Source: Malus domestica (lineage: Eukaryota; Streptophyta; Magnoliopsida; Rosales; Rosaceae). Taken from it: a stretch of 64,000 nt of DNA. Position 1 is the first letter of the stretch. Each line of letters begins with the position of its first letter. Position numbers and translations under genes: made by a program. Positions 41,956 through 53,078 of this stretch are shown here, one piece after another. The notes beneath the pieces are model-generated. The model saw only the letters and a list, made by a program, of their open reading frames with translations. It was not told the origin of the DNA and did no database searches. Location of the stretch: contig NC_091677.1 in the NCBI RefSeq assembly GCF_042453785.1, positions 33,215,001 to 33,279,000 on the forward strand, written 5' to 3'.

Positions 41956-44900
41956 TGTGAAATCCCATTCCCGGATTTCACTGTTATAATCTACGCATTG
42001 TTATTATTGAAATTTTATGTTATTTTCAGGAATTTATATTAATTTATTTAAATTTAGATTTTAATTAAACTAATTACGAAGTTTGAAGTTTGGAAATTAA
42101 TTATTTAAAATTCATAGATCTTTCGAGGTCACAATTTATATTTCTGAATAGAGTTTGATCTCACGAACGCGTAGGCACAAACCGTTCGTGAAACGAAGTT
42201 ATAATGAAAGAGTTATTAACGTTTGAAATTAGGGATATTTTTGTAATTTTGCCCTCATTTAAAAGGCTCTAGAAAATCTGGAGCAAAGGATGTGCCACGT
42301 GTGTGGCTAGGATGAAAGCAAAAGAAGAGATGGACGACCAGGATAGAAAGGAGAAAAGAGATTATGAGAGAAATGAGGGAAAGGATGGGGGAAGAAGGAC
42401 CAATCGAAAACAGAAGCAAGGAAGGAAAAGGAGAGATGGGAGAATGAGGGGAACCAGACCCCCTTCGACCCGGTTCTATTTTTCCGACCGATCCGGCTTT
42501 CTTCACTTTCTCCGGTGGTTTTTCGTTGGTTTTTCCAGCGAACTATTTTAGTAAATCACCTCAAAAATGTTCCATGGCCTTCCCTCTACCTATTCCACCA
42601 TAAATTAGATGAAAATTGGCCTTGAAATTGTGCAAATTGCACCGGTGGGTACGCGAGTTCATAGGTGTCGATCCACCAAATCTGAAACAAATTCCTTCGA
42701 TCACCACCACCTATAGCATCCTCTTGAGACCTGGAACAAAGCCCAAACAAGTTTGGGGGCGGTGGAGTTGTTAAGGAGTCGAATTGAGGACACCCAAATT
42801 CTAGGGTTCCGGTGGGTTTATGGCGATTTGAGGCTTTTCCCAGCCAAATTAGACTTGGCCATAGGTATAAAACTTGTTCCCCTCATTGAGACCTACTTTC
42901 TTGTAAAATTTGGTAATTTTTGGAAATAGTTGAATTTTCCGACGAGTCGGGGCGGCCGACCGCCACCTGCAGAGGCGCGTGGCCAGTTGGCCAAATATGT
43001 CTTTCTAAATCCAATTAGATGCCCTGAATTCATAATTGATATCCGTATGAAGTGGTTTGATTGTTTGAACTTAGTTTCATTATGATACATCACTTGGTCA
43101 AAATTTGAATCGACAATCCGACTGTTGGATCGTCACCAAACTTTAATACATTGTAGAACGTAATATTTGAGGATAGCTGGAACTAATGGATCAGGAATCC
43201 GATGTATGGATCTTCCCGAATTAGATTTCTAAGTTAGTAAAATTAATTGTTAACCGCCACCTAATTCTAGCAATTAGTGGAGATCCGACCGTCGGATCGC
43301 GATGAGATTTTAATATGTTGTTCTTTGAGCATAATGTGGACCTTAGGAAGTTACAGATCTAGATTATGATGTGTAGATCTTTCAGATTAAATTGCTAGGG
43401 TGTGGACCCCACCAATGATTTTTGGTCAACAGGTCTTGAACCATTTAAATTACTAAAATTAGTATTACTAAAGACTCAGTGAAGTTTTGTGGACTTGTCT
43501 CGATGAGTGACTTTAATAAATGGGATATGGTGATTACCCGATTCTTTATATTAATATCCTTTGTGGATATGACATGGTTTTATAAATGTGTTTTCTGTTA
43601 AAATGTGATTCTTTTATAATTGGCCATAAATCTATTTTTATTAAATGTGATTTGATTCATGGATTGGTAATATTTGTGAAAAAGTGATTCGAATTGCATA
43701 TTGAAATGTTTTGTAAATTAAGGGCTAGTAGGGTCTGTGAACCTGCTTGGTTAATCCGCATTGGGGGATCACTAGTGATCATGCTTGGTTAATCCGCACT
43801 GGGGGACCATACTATATATGGATCACACTTGGTTAATCTGCGTTGGGCGATCCTTATGGCCATTTATACTTAGGGGTGATCATGCTTGGTTAATCCGCAT
43901 TGGTAATCATTGCCTAACAGTTCTGTAGGTGTGACTCTGCTTGGTTAATCCACGTTGGGGGGTCACTAATGGTCCTGCTTGGTTAATCCACATTGGGGGG
44001 TCACTAGTGGTCCTGCTTGGTTAATTCGCATTGAGGGACCATATTATATGTGGATCGTGCTTGGTTAATCCACGTTAGGCGATCCTTATGGCCATGTATG
44101 CTTAGAAGTGATCATGCTTGGTTAATCCGCATTAGGTGATCACTTCCTAAAAGTTGTAGGAGTGACTATGTTTGGTTAATCCGCATTGGGGGGGTCACTG
44201 CCTACTTGGTTACTTTCTCAGGGGTGGCTCTGCTTGGTTAATCCGCTTTGGGGGGCCACTTCGTGTTTGGTTACTTATGTAGGTTTCGGCCGAACTACGT
44301 CCCTCTAGCCCTAGTTTTTAATGCACATATGAACAATGGTTTTTGGGAATCTTGTGGTTTGAATTAGAAAAAGCATTGGATGTCTAGGTGACTTCTTCGG
44401 AGTTTTCAGCGACTTGATTATGATTTCATAAAGCATGATTCTATACTTAATGTTTATAAATTGTGATCGATGGTCTGTTTTTATTGAATATCACATACTT
44501 GTATTATTGTCACTCACCCAAGCCTCACAACTTATCTGAGTGCCTGATTTGCCCAGTGTACCATTCCTATAATATAGGCATCGATTTTACATGTGACAGG
44601 TCTAGGTAGATTACGAGAAACAACTTGATATTTTGGTTCCGTTAAGTGGTTCGGAACCCGATGTTGTTGGATTCCGTTGAGTGGTCCGGAATCCTTGCTC
44701 TTGCTCATTTCCATAAGGTTATCTTAGAATCCTAGATTCGAGTGAATGGGAATTACCACAATAGATCTTGTGAATACAAATTAGAATTACCATGTTATAA
44801 TTCATAATCCAAGTAAGGAATTATATAGAGTTCCTTGGTTAAATTCGTGAAATGATAAGTTATCGCATTGTTTGATTAACGTAATTAAATGCTAAGATTG

Positions 44901-45491
44901 TGCATCTTTGATTCATGAATTGATTAATTGACGGAATTGTGGAATGACGCTGGATATGAGTGTTGTTATTATGATTATTTTAGTTGATAGAGAATAATAT
45001 TGTGCATTGTTGATTCTTTAAGATGTTACACGCTATGAATTGTGATTTTATGTGGGAAACATGATGATTTATGTGATTGATGAAGTGGAAATGTCAATCG
45101 TCATGTGGGATTGTTACATTGGATATTATTGTTATTGTTATGATTAGACTTGTTGATAAATATGGCTAGAGAATATGATTGTGCTTCGTCGTTTGTTCTT
45201 TGAAATATTGCATGATATGCATTGTGGTATATTGTTAGGACATAACGATTTATGTGATGAATATTCAAGTGTAGTGAAATAATGAACTATGAATGGCTTG
45301 ATCCCTATTTAGGGTACGTAGGCAGTCTAACGAGGATGTTAGATGCAACCATAAAGTCTACGAAGAATTATTGCGCTGTTGGATCTTAAGTTATGTTTTG
45401 CCATTTCCCGAAGTTAGGGTATGTTAGAGATACGGGTATTTGGTGACGTCACGTGTTGATCCTGGACATATGTCGGGATCGGGGCGTGACA
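41956..45491 (+). mobile_element. Solo LTR (3.5 kb) of a gypsy element, Del/Tekay-like
   Basis: TGTGAAATCCC...GGGGCGTGACA, flanked by CCCAT (41951-41955) and CCAAT (45492-45496), a one-mismatch TSD. The hAT sequence resumes on both sides. There is no internal duplicate of the ends, no PBS and no coding domain, so an LTR left by recombination is the best reading. The CGGGATCGGGGCGTGACA end is typical of Del/Tekay-type LTRs (from general knowledge). The ORFs at 42255-42551 are purine-biased and not convincing. Confidence 0.75.
43740..44250. repeat. Recurring CTTGGTTAATCCGCATT motif inside the solo LTR (about 11 copies)
   Basis: Copies or close variants near 43748, 43787, 43829, 43885, 43939, 43975, 44016, 44059, 44115, 44170 and 44231. 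Spacing is irregular, 36-61 bp, often with GGGG(G)(A/T)(T/C)CAC after the motif. Confidence 0.9.
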
Positions 45492-46467
45492 CCAATAACC
45501 GTTTATAAACGGTTAACCATAGTCATAACCGTGTACCCATTTAACCATAAACATTTACCCGTTTATCCTTTTTTTACCCATTTACCCCTTTTTTTCATCC
45601 GTCTACATGTTTTATTTTTTTAAACAACTTGAAAATTACAAAAGAATTTTTTTTTCATAATTTTTGTTTTCTAACAATTAAACACTGTTATAGGTACATT
45701 TTAGCATGCATTTCCCTATTTTAATCATTTAGGTCCTCATTCAATTCCAATAATTGAAATAATAGTTTACGAACGATATTTTTCTGCTACACCCAAGCAA
45801 GTCTTTAATTATAATCCATATGATTACAAAGTAAAGCTTCTAAAAACAAAAAGTAGTCATTATCTTGAATACTAGATTATTCAAAGCTCCAAAATTTTCT
45901 AAAACTAAACACTTTCGAACACTAATGCTTTAGCATGTTCAATCACAAAATCTCATCGACTCGTTGTCACCAAAAGAGGCCTACAAAAGAAATGTATAAA
46001 TTGAATTAGTATCCCATTTAGTATAACTGTTATAACATTTCCGACAGCTTCCAAATGATCCCAACAAATGTTCTTGAAATCTACTTACACTTCCAAATGA
46101 ACCCAACAAATGTTCTTTAAATCTACTTACATTTCCGACAGCTTTGTAAAGAAGCTAAAATTAAATGGGTAAATGGATACCCGTTATAACCGTAGGTAAT
46201 ACCCACAATCGTCCATTTAAATTTCACGGATAAACGGTTATACCCATAACCATTTGTTCGTCTAAACGGTTACCCATAACCGTAACCGTGAACTTTAAAT
46301 GGGCGGGTAACCGCGATTACCCAAACCCATGGGTATTTTGCCCATCCCTATTTGTCACACCCATTGTGGCCCGTGCATGACACATGGTTTACAAACAACA
46401 ACAAAAATTGTCACTTAATTGACATGACAAAACTAACATGCATGCAAAAGATGGTTCATATGGAATG

Positions 46468-46993
46468 TGTTTGTACCATACTTGATCAATCCCGAAACTA
46501 CCAAGCGCCGGTCAACTTCATACCTTCAAGGACCCACTGAAGAGTTCATGTTGAGGCACCCATGCCGAAGCACAAGAGTTTCCCTCCACCCAGGAGGTCA
46601 ATCACAATACGTGCGTGTCAACGTCAGAATAAAGCTCCTACAGTCCCACATCGAGTGCAGATGAAAGTCAGAGACTCTCCTCAAATATAAAAGAAGACAA
46701 CTCTCCTACAATTAAGGGGGAATGCTATTACTGTACTTAAACTCATCATTAGAACTCATTAATGATGATTATGCTTGAACATATGTGTTGTGTAAATCTT
46801 TCACTATTAATGAGAACTCCTTTACTATGTGGACATAGCCAAATTTAGGGTGAACCACGTACATCTTGTGTTTGCTTCCCCATCTCTATCTCTTTACATA
46901 TAATCATCACTAGGTGACCGGAGTAATCATGTCAAGGTCACAAACTTGACACTTTATGTTGTTCCAAAGTCTCACTAATTTTGTATATCAACA
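46468..46993 (+). mobile_element. Solo LTR related to the Tat element LTR
   Basis: TGTTTGTACCATACTTGATC...ATATCAACA with flanks GAATG (46463-46467) and AAATG (46994-46998), a one-mismatch TSD. Collinear with 28456-28970 but clearly diverged, with a short insertion and only one recognisable G-box-region remnant. Confidence 0.85.
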
Positions 46994-46998
46994 AAATG

Positions 46999-47390
46999 TT
47001 AAAGAGACGAAGATCTATGAGCTTGAAATCTCAAGTCTTTCTCTAGCTAGAGGACTTGTGTTTCCTAAAAGTGACATGAAAAAAACCGATTGAAATCGTT
47101 GGATAGATCATACGGGTCAAGGGTGGACCTGCCACAAGGGCTATATGGGACGTATCCCAACCAGCTTGTATGTTTTGCTATACTACACTAGCAATCTCAT
47201 ACATGCTATGCATAATATGAAAGATAGAGGAAGCTAGGAGAAGTAGGTGGAAGAATTTTATTCTATTTTTAAATCAGTACAATTATTTTTATGGGATTTT
47301 TTAGTTTAAATATCTTAAGAATTTTTTAGCTAAAATATTATATTTTAGTTTATGTACTAATGGAAAAGCCAACCAAAAATATTATCTTTT
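46999..47390. other. Intergenic, nothing recognised
   Basis: AT-rich sequence without ORFs or repeats that I can name. Confidence 0.5.
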
Positions 47391-47399
47391 ATTTGGATG

Positions 47400-48662
47400 T
47401 CGGATATCTAGACAACTTTGGAGGTGATTAGTATGTCAATTTGGTACCTTTTTGCTTCTTTTAGGTTCTTTGGCTGTTTTTTTTTTTTATGTTTATGTCC
47501 GTAAACCCTTTTTTCAAACAGTTGCACAATCTATGGATTTTTGCGAGTCTTTATACTATTTCAGCTATTTGGAAGGCTCAAAATAAGTTTATTTTTTTAG
47601 GGTCGTCCAATCTATTTTCATTGTCTTTGCATGTCTATTAATTCAGCAATTGTTCATGCTGGGCAGTTTATTCATGGTTATTCTCAGGGTTTTGACACTT
47701 GAATCATTTGGGGATCCGACCTATCCCTCGTAAGGCACCTACCATTCTTCTTGTATTTTCCCCTTGGTTTCCTTGGGTTAAGCTTAATACAGACGGTTTG
47801 TCTAAAAGAAATCCTGGTCTTGCTGCTTGTGGAAGAGTTTTCAGGAATTACCATGGTCGTTTTTCTTGGAGGTTTCAATCAATGGATTGGTCATCGCAAC
47901 TTTTTTTTTTTTTTTGCATAGTTATCAACAATTATTATTGGTGTAGAGTTTGCGTATCAGCGGGGTTGGTATTGTCTTTGGTTGGAAAGTGATAGTTCTA
48001 GTGTTATTTCTGCTCTTCAATCTTCTAATTTTGATTCTCCTTGGCCTCTTTGTACACAATGATCTATTTGTTTGGATCGCATTTGGAAAATGACTTTCTA
48101 TGCATTTCACATAAATCATGAAGGAAATCTTGTTGCGGACAATTTTGTTAACATGGGCTTGTCTTCTCCATCTATAACATGGCATGATTCTCCTCCAATG
48201 GTGGCTCGTACTACTTTGTTTTCAACTTTGTTGACTTGTTTGGCTACCGCTTCTCAAATTAATGTGCATGTCGGCATCCAAGTTTGTCTCACTCTTTTTT
48301 TTTTCTCCAAACTTTATGGTGGTGTTTGACTTGTTTTGCAGGTTTAGATTTTTAGGTTTGGTTTTAGAGGGGTTAGGTTTCATGCCCCCCCCTCATTTTT
48401 CTTTGTATCATTCTTGTTTTTAATTTTAAAAGGGTAAGAATTATGTCCCCCTTCTTTTTCGTGTATTCATTTTGTTGTTTTTGTTTTTTGAGGGGTAAGG
48501 TTTATGTCACCCCCTTCTTTTTCGTGTATTCCTTTTTGTTGTTTTTGTTTTTTGAGTGGTAAGGTTTATATCCTTCCTTGACTAGGTGTAACTTATTTTT
48601 TTCGTTATCAATAAATTTTCTCTCGTACCGTCACGGTTTCTATAAAAAAATTAAAAAAAAAT
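47400..48662 (+). mobile_element. 5'-truncated LINE (L1-type) remnant with RNase H
   Basis: Translation near 47560 gives a WKAQNK-type zinc/linker segment. Then 47755-47880 reads PWFPWVKLNTDGLSKRNPG and LAACGRVFRNYHGRFSW, the start of the plant LINE RNase H. ESDSSSVISAL (48 kb region) and DRIWKMTFYAFHINHEGN with VADNFVNMGL follow, in other frames. A T-rich 3' UTR with repeated GGTTTATGTC-type segments ends in AAAAAAATTAAAAAAAAA (48645-48662). Frameshifts show it is dead. Confidence 0.8.
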
Positions 48663-49060
48663 ACTAATAATTCAAAATAATTACTTTATTGTCACTCCAT
48701 ACCAACTTTTTTCGGCCACCGGTGATCTATTAGCCAATTTTTTTGGGCGACTAGCCACTTCATTTCATAGATAAATGATTTCAAAAATGTCTTCAATAGA
48801 GTATAAACCCAAAATCTCAAATTGAAAGTAACAACTACGCCAATAAATACCGCTTGTGATATGTATTACCTTAATTAATATTTATACCAAATAAACATAT
48901 GATGCAAAATAAAAAATATCTTTCCCCTTAATATATTTTTCTTGTTTCAAAAAATAAAAATAAACATATGATGTAATTTGTTTGCTGAATATAGTCAACT
49001 CTCAGGTCACTGTCTAACATTGACTTCCAAAAGATCACGTAAGTGTAAAAGTTTTTTATT
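48663..49060. other. Intergenic, nothing recognised
   Basis: AT-rich; no supported feature. Confidence 0.5.
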
Positions 49061-49064
49061 TTTT

Positions 49065-49212
49065 GGAGTTTTAACGAAACACTTTCGGTACTGTTTACTT
49101 TAACGAAAAATGATATTTTTACTCTAAAGTTACTCCTGGTACTATTCACTTACAACACATTTTGTTATTTTGATTAAAACTCAAAATTTTCAAACACTTT
49201 TAATTAGTTTTC
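49065..49212. mobile_element. Short repeat (MITE-like), copy 1
   Basis: Reads TTTTAACGAAACACTTTCGG...CTTTTAATTAGTTTTCCT. Matches the reverse complement of 49496-49645 over most of its length. Confidence 0.65.
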
Positions 49213-49408
49213 CTTTTATTTTTTGGTGCATATACATGTGAAAAGCAAGAATTTGTACCCCTACACCAAACAACCACCTGTGATATGAATACCTTCATGA
49301 AGAAATAATATAAACTGAAAGATTGTAGTTAATTTGGTAAGTTGACATGGTTTCACTAGTGAGGTCACGGCCCACGGGTTCAATTCTCCCAACTGAGATG
49401 TTCATATA

Positions 49409-50007
49409 CAAGCCACCGCCGATGCTGGTATCCGGAAATAAAAATGTCTTGGGTTGACGGTTGGTAGAAGAAAAAAAAGGCGAAATTTCGAATAGGAAAA
49501 CTAATGAAAATGGTTTGAAAACTTTGAGTTTTAACGATAAGGACAAAATAAAGGGTAAAGTGAATAGTATCAGGATTGACTTTTTAGTGTAAAAATGTGG
49601 TTTTTTGTTAAATTGAACAGTAACGGAAGATTTTTGTTAAAGTTCCCAAAAATAATCGGTGACCATTCAGTGAACTTTCCGACGACTGTGCTGGTGGTTT
49701 ATGGCTTATGTCCAATGAGGGAAAATGTGAATGTATTTATGCTTATCAATGTCTTGGCCCACAAAATGTGGCTTAACCCAATTAGAATGGGTTGTGCTTG
49801 GTAGTTTTCCTCAAAATTGATAATTTTTTTTTCTTAAAATTAATGTGCAACTTGGTATTCAATCTTAATTTACCTGTATTAAAATGAAAATAATATAAAT
49901 ATAAATATGAAATAAATTTCATAAAAATCTATGTGCGTGTTCAGATGCTAGCCATCTATACAGAAAAACCTTTATAAAATCATAAAGTTAGGGACATGTT
50001 ATAAATA
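49409..50007. repeat. Local tandem duplication, unit 1
   Basis: Starts AAGCCACCGCCGATGCTGGT with AAAAATGTCTTGGGTTGACG. Includes GTGACCATTCAGTGAAC, TTATGCTTATCAATGTCTTGG and GATGCTAGCCATCTATA. The same order recurs from 50008. This unit carries the MITE-like repeat at 49496-49645, which unit 2 lacks. Confidence 0.85.
49496..49645. mobile_element. Short repeat (MITE-like), copy 2, inverted
   Basis: AGGAAAACTAATGAAAATGG...TTTTTGTTAAAGTTCCC, opposite in orientation to 49065-49212. It interrupts duplication unit 1 relative to unit 2. Confidence 0.7.
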
Positions 50008-51680
50008 AGCCACCATCGATGCTGGTGACCGAAAGTAAAAATGTCTTGTGTTGACGGTTGGTGGAAAAAAAATATTCGACTAGATTTTGAACAACTAAAA
50101 TTTTTTTGGTGACCGTTCGATGAAACTTTCTAGTGACTGTGCTTGTGGTCAATGGGTCATGTTATATGAATGTATTTATGCTTATCAATGTCTTGGCCCA
50201 CAAAGTGTGGCTTAATCCAAATAGAATGGGTTGTGGTAAGGGTAGGTAAACGGGTATTAGAACCGCGAGTCGAGGCGGGTAATCACGGTTCAGGGCGGGT
50301 ACAAGCTGGTTCCTAATATTTTAGAGAACAAACAGGGTAGGCCGGGCTGGGCCCTTTTCATTTATGGGGTGGGCCGAGTCCAGATACTTAGAAAAACGGG
50401 TACCCGAAACCCGTTTCTAATTATAATGAACAGCCGAGATTAAATGATAACCTATCATCCAATCTCAACCATACCCGAGTCCAAGGTTCCATAATTCAGT
50501 TCACTCTCTCAATCTCAACTGCCTTTCTATCTCCCACGGTTTCTCTTCTCTCTCTCCCTGAACCTTCTTCTTCTTCAAGATCTTAATCCCAGTTGGGTTT
50601 TCCACAAATCATGCATTTTTAGCTTTTAGCCCAAAACCCCAATCTGGGTTTTGCTAGTTTTCTCTGCATTTTCACTGCAAGGACTAGACCTGTGAGAGCG
50701 TCATTTTCTCGACGCTGAGGAGGTAAAGGCTTTTGTCGAGGATCGGTTTGGGTTTCGATCTCTGCATATCCTTGTTGTGTCTGCATAATTGAACCAAACG
50801 GAAAATGGTTTGGGTTTCGATGATGTTCTGTTTAGGAAATTTCTGCCAATTCAAGGGTTATTGTGTTCTTGTTTTTGAAATTCAATTGATTTCGCGGGCA
50901 TGCATGAGTCAAAAAGGGATTCGATTTTTGGGTTTTAGTTTTCTGGATATAGGGAAAATTAACCCAGAAACAGATAAATCTCGGTTTTGGGTTTTGGTTT
51001 TCTGGTTTTCGAATTGCAACGATGAGGAAGTAAACGATCCCTTTCATTCTGCTTCTGCTCTACCTTCTCTCACTCTTCCCCGATCAAGGTACACCTAGGG
51101 TTTCTACAAATCTCAATTAGTTGATTGTGAATGATGCATTGTTATGAGTAAATATTTCTGAATTCGAAGTTTGTATCAGAGATTTAATATTGATTAGGGT
51201 TTTTTGGCGATCTGTGTTTGTTCATGTCGGAAATTACAGGCCAATGCGGAGGATAATTCCAATGAGTTTATGGAGGTTGAGGAGCAGATTGGCACCGTTC
51301 AAAACCGAAAAAAAAAAAGTAATTAGACTCGTGGACCCATCCCGAACCGGCCAATTTGAAACGGATCGGGCTAGGTCCGGTTCCCAAACTCAAAATCCTT
51401 ATACATGGCCCGTTACATTTTAAAGCAAATAGGGCCAGGTTCTTCCAAATTTAGACCTGGCCTGGCCCGTGCCCAGCCCTAGGTTGTGGGGTTGTGCTTG
51501 GCAATTTTCCTTAAAAATTGATTTTTTTTCTTCTTAAAACTCATGTTCAACTTGGTATTTAATCTTAATTTACCTCTATTAAAATAAAATAATTTCATAA
51601 AAATCAATGTGTGTGTTGAGATGCTAGCCATCTATATTATTGTTGTAAAACCATTACAAAATCTTAAAGTTTGGACTAAA
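50008..51680. repeat. Local tandem duplication, unit 2, split by a hAT element
   Basis: AAGCCACCATCGATGCTGGT to AATGGGTTGTGG (50236), then the hAT derivative, then GGTTGTGGGGTTGTGCTTGG (51482) through GATGCTAGCCATCTATA and AAATCTTAAAGTTTGG. It aligns to unit 1 apart from the two different insertions. Confidence 0.85.
50237..51481. mobile_element. hAT-type non-autonomous element (1245 bp) with 8-bp TSD
   Basis: GGTTGTGG at 50229-50236 and 51482-51489. The ends are TAAGGGTAGGTAAACGGG and the reverse complement of CCCGTGCCCAGCCCTA. The interior looks like the 5' part of a gene: CT-rich leader 50500-50600, a possible splice donor after CCCCGATCAAG (GTACAC near 51088), and a possible acceptor ACAG at 51235-51238 before a short acidic reading frame (NEFMEVEEQIG). 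This fits an internally deleted hAT that keeps the first exons, or a captured host leader. Confidence 0.88.
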
Positions 51681-51689
51681 CCAATTTTA

Positions 51690-52530
51690 TAACTTTACGG
51701 AGGTTATTACTTAATAAAGATGTAGTTAAAAATATTATTCATTGACTTATTTACCCTTAATGAATGTTGTATTTCTTGGATTCCTTGGGCGCTAAGTATT
51801 TTACTTCTTGCTTAGATTTATCCACAAGCTCAAAAACATGACATCAATTCAAAAAATTAAAGCATTGTCCCAAATAACTTTTGAAAAATATTATAGTTTT
51901 TATCCTAAATTTTTATTTGTGATATTGCATATTTTTGTTCTCATTGATAATTATTATGTGGAGACGTGTTTCCTTAACATGAGACTAGGAAAAATTATAA
52001 CTTATTATTGTGGAGTTTATTCTTATACATAACTAGTCCCAAGTTGGGGCTAGAATTTTTTATGACTGGAGGTTTTATAAAGTATTACTTTAGGGAGGTT
52101 TTACTGTGTCAAGAGAAAGGTTGTTTCTGAATTGGATCCAAATCCTTGTTCAAGACTTTTAAGTTTTGATAAATTCTATTTAAATTTACACTAAAATAAA
52201 AGATAAATTAATCATCTAAGGGAAAAATTGTAAGGTTATTTTGCAAAAGGTCAATAGAATCTTTACTAATTAGTCATAAGTCAATGAAGCACGTCACATG
52301 TGTTTAGGCTATTTAGAAAATAACTATTCTACCTTTCTCTCACTTCAATTTATTGTTTTTCTTCTCTCCTCCTCACTCTCTTTTTCTTATCTACTCTCTT
52401 CTATCTTGGCTTTCTCTGATATCTCTTTATCCCATTCTTTCCTTACTCTCTCTTGTCCTTCTCTCCTCCCATCTCTCCCATCTTCTCTCCAATGAAGAGG
52501 AAGAGGTTGTTGGCGACGACGAGTAGCACC
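51690..52530. other. Intergenic, includes CT-rich tract
   Basis: No gene. A pyrimidine-rich tract (TTCTCTCC, TCTCTTCT repeats) runs about 52328-52495, followed by a short purine stretch with ATGAAGAGGAAGAGG. It looks like a leader but no supported CDS follows. Confidence 0.5.
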
Positions 52531-52532
52531 AG

Positions 52533-53076
52533 TGTCACATCCCAGTCTCGGCTGGCCATAACACGATATTATCTGCTTTGGGCCGTGTGGTGCGAGTGTG
52601 CCGACGAGGACGTTGGGCCTCTAAGGGGGTGGATTGTAACATCCCACATTGACCAACGGAGAGAGGGCAATGTGCCTTATATGTACATACCCATCTCCAT
52701 ATAGCACGAGGCTTTTTGGGAACTCACTGGCTTCGGATTCCATTAGAACTCCGAAGTTAAGCGAGTTTGAGCGAGAGTATTCCCAAGATAGGTGACCCAC
52801 TGGGAAGTTCTCGTGTGAGTTCCCAGAAACAAAACAGTGAGGGTGTGGCCGGGGCCCAAAGCGGACAATTTGTGCTACGACGGAGCCGAGACTAGGATGT
52901 GACAAAATGATTCCATCAGAACTCCGAAGTTAAGCAAGTTCGGGCGAGAGCATTCCCAGGATGGGTGACCCACTGGGAAGTTCTCATGTGAGTTCCAAGA
53001 AACAAAACCGTGAGGGTGTGGTCGGGGCCCAAAGCGGACAATATCGCGCAGGATGTGACATAATGGTATCAAAGCA
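52533..53076 (+). mobile_element. Cassandra-type TRIM sequences (one full LTR plus partial copies and PBS)
   Basis: Three pieces. 52533-52634 begins TGTCACATCCCAGTCTCGGC, an inverted LTR-end-like fragment. 52635-52904 is a full LTR, TGTAACATCCC...GGATGTGACA. 52910-53060 repeats the LTR from its 5S-like part to GGATGTGACA and is followed by TGGTATCAAAGCA (53064-53076), close to the initiator tRNA-Met PBS. LTRs bearing 5S rRNA sequence define Cassandra elements. There is no coding capacity. The arrangement is rearranged, not a clean two-LTR element. Confidence 0.85.
52735..52820 (+). ncRNA. 5S rRNA-derived sequence in the Cassandra LTR
   Basis: AGAACTCCGAAGTTAAGCG, GAGCGAGAGTA, GGTGACCCACTGGGAAGTTC and TCGTGTG follow the plant 5S rRNA order, including the internal pol III promoter blocks. 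It lacks the 5' third of 5S rRNA and is part of a retroelement, so it is not an rRNA gene. A second copy lies at 52914-52995. Confidence 0.85.
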
Positions 53077-53078
53077 TC

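Larger units (their letters stand above)
24197..46350. mobile_element. hAT element, non-autonomous, expanded by nested insertions
   Basis: The 8-bp TSD TTTGTCAC is exact at 24189-24196 and 46351-46358. The ends are TAGGGATGGGCAA and its reverse complement TTGCCCATCCCTA. Removing the nested gypsy (24282-41925) and the solo LTR (41956-45491) with their duplicated target sites leaves about 1 kb. That sequence is rich in AACCGTTT/ACCCATAACCG motifs in both orientations and has no transposase. Confidence 0.93.

Noticed and set aside
42255..42551. ORFs on both strands in the solo LTR
   Set aside because: The sequence is purine-rich and gives open frames on both strands. It lies within an LTR and shows no domain.
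52735..52820. A genuine 5S rRNA gene
   Set aside because: The 5' third of 5S rRNA is missing and the sequence is embedded in a Cassandra LTR with TG...CA ends.
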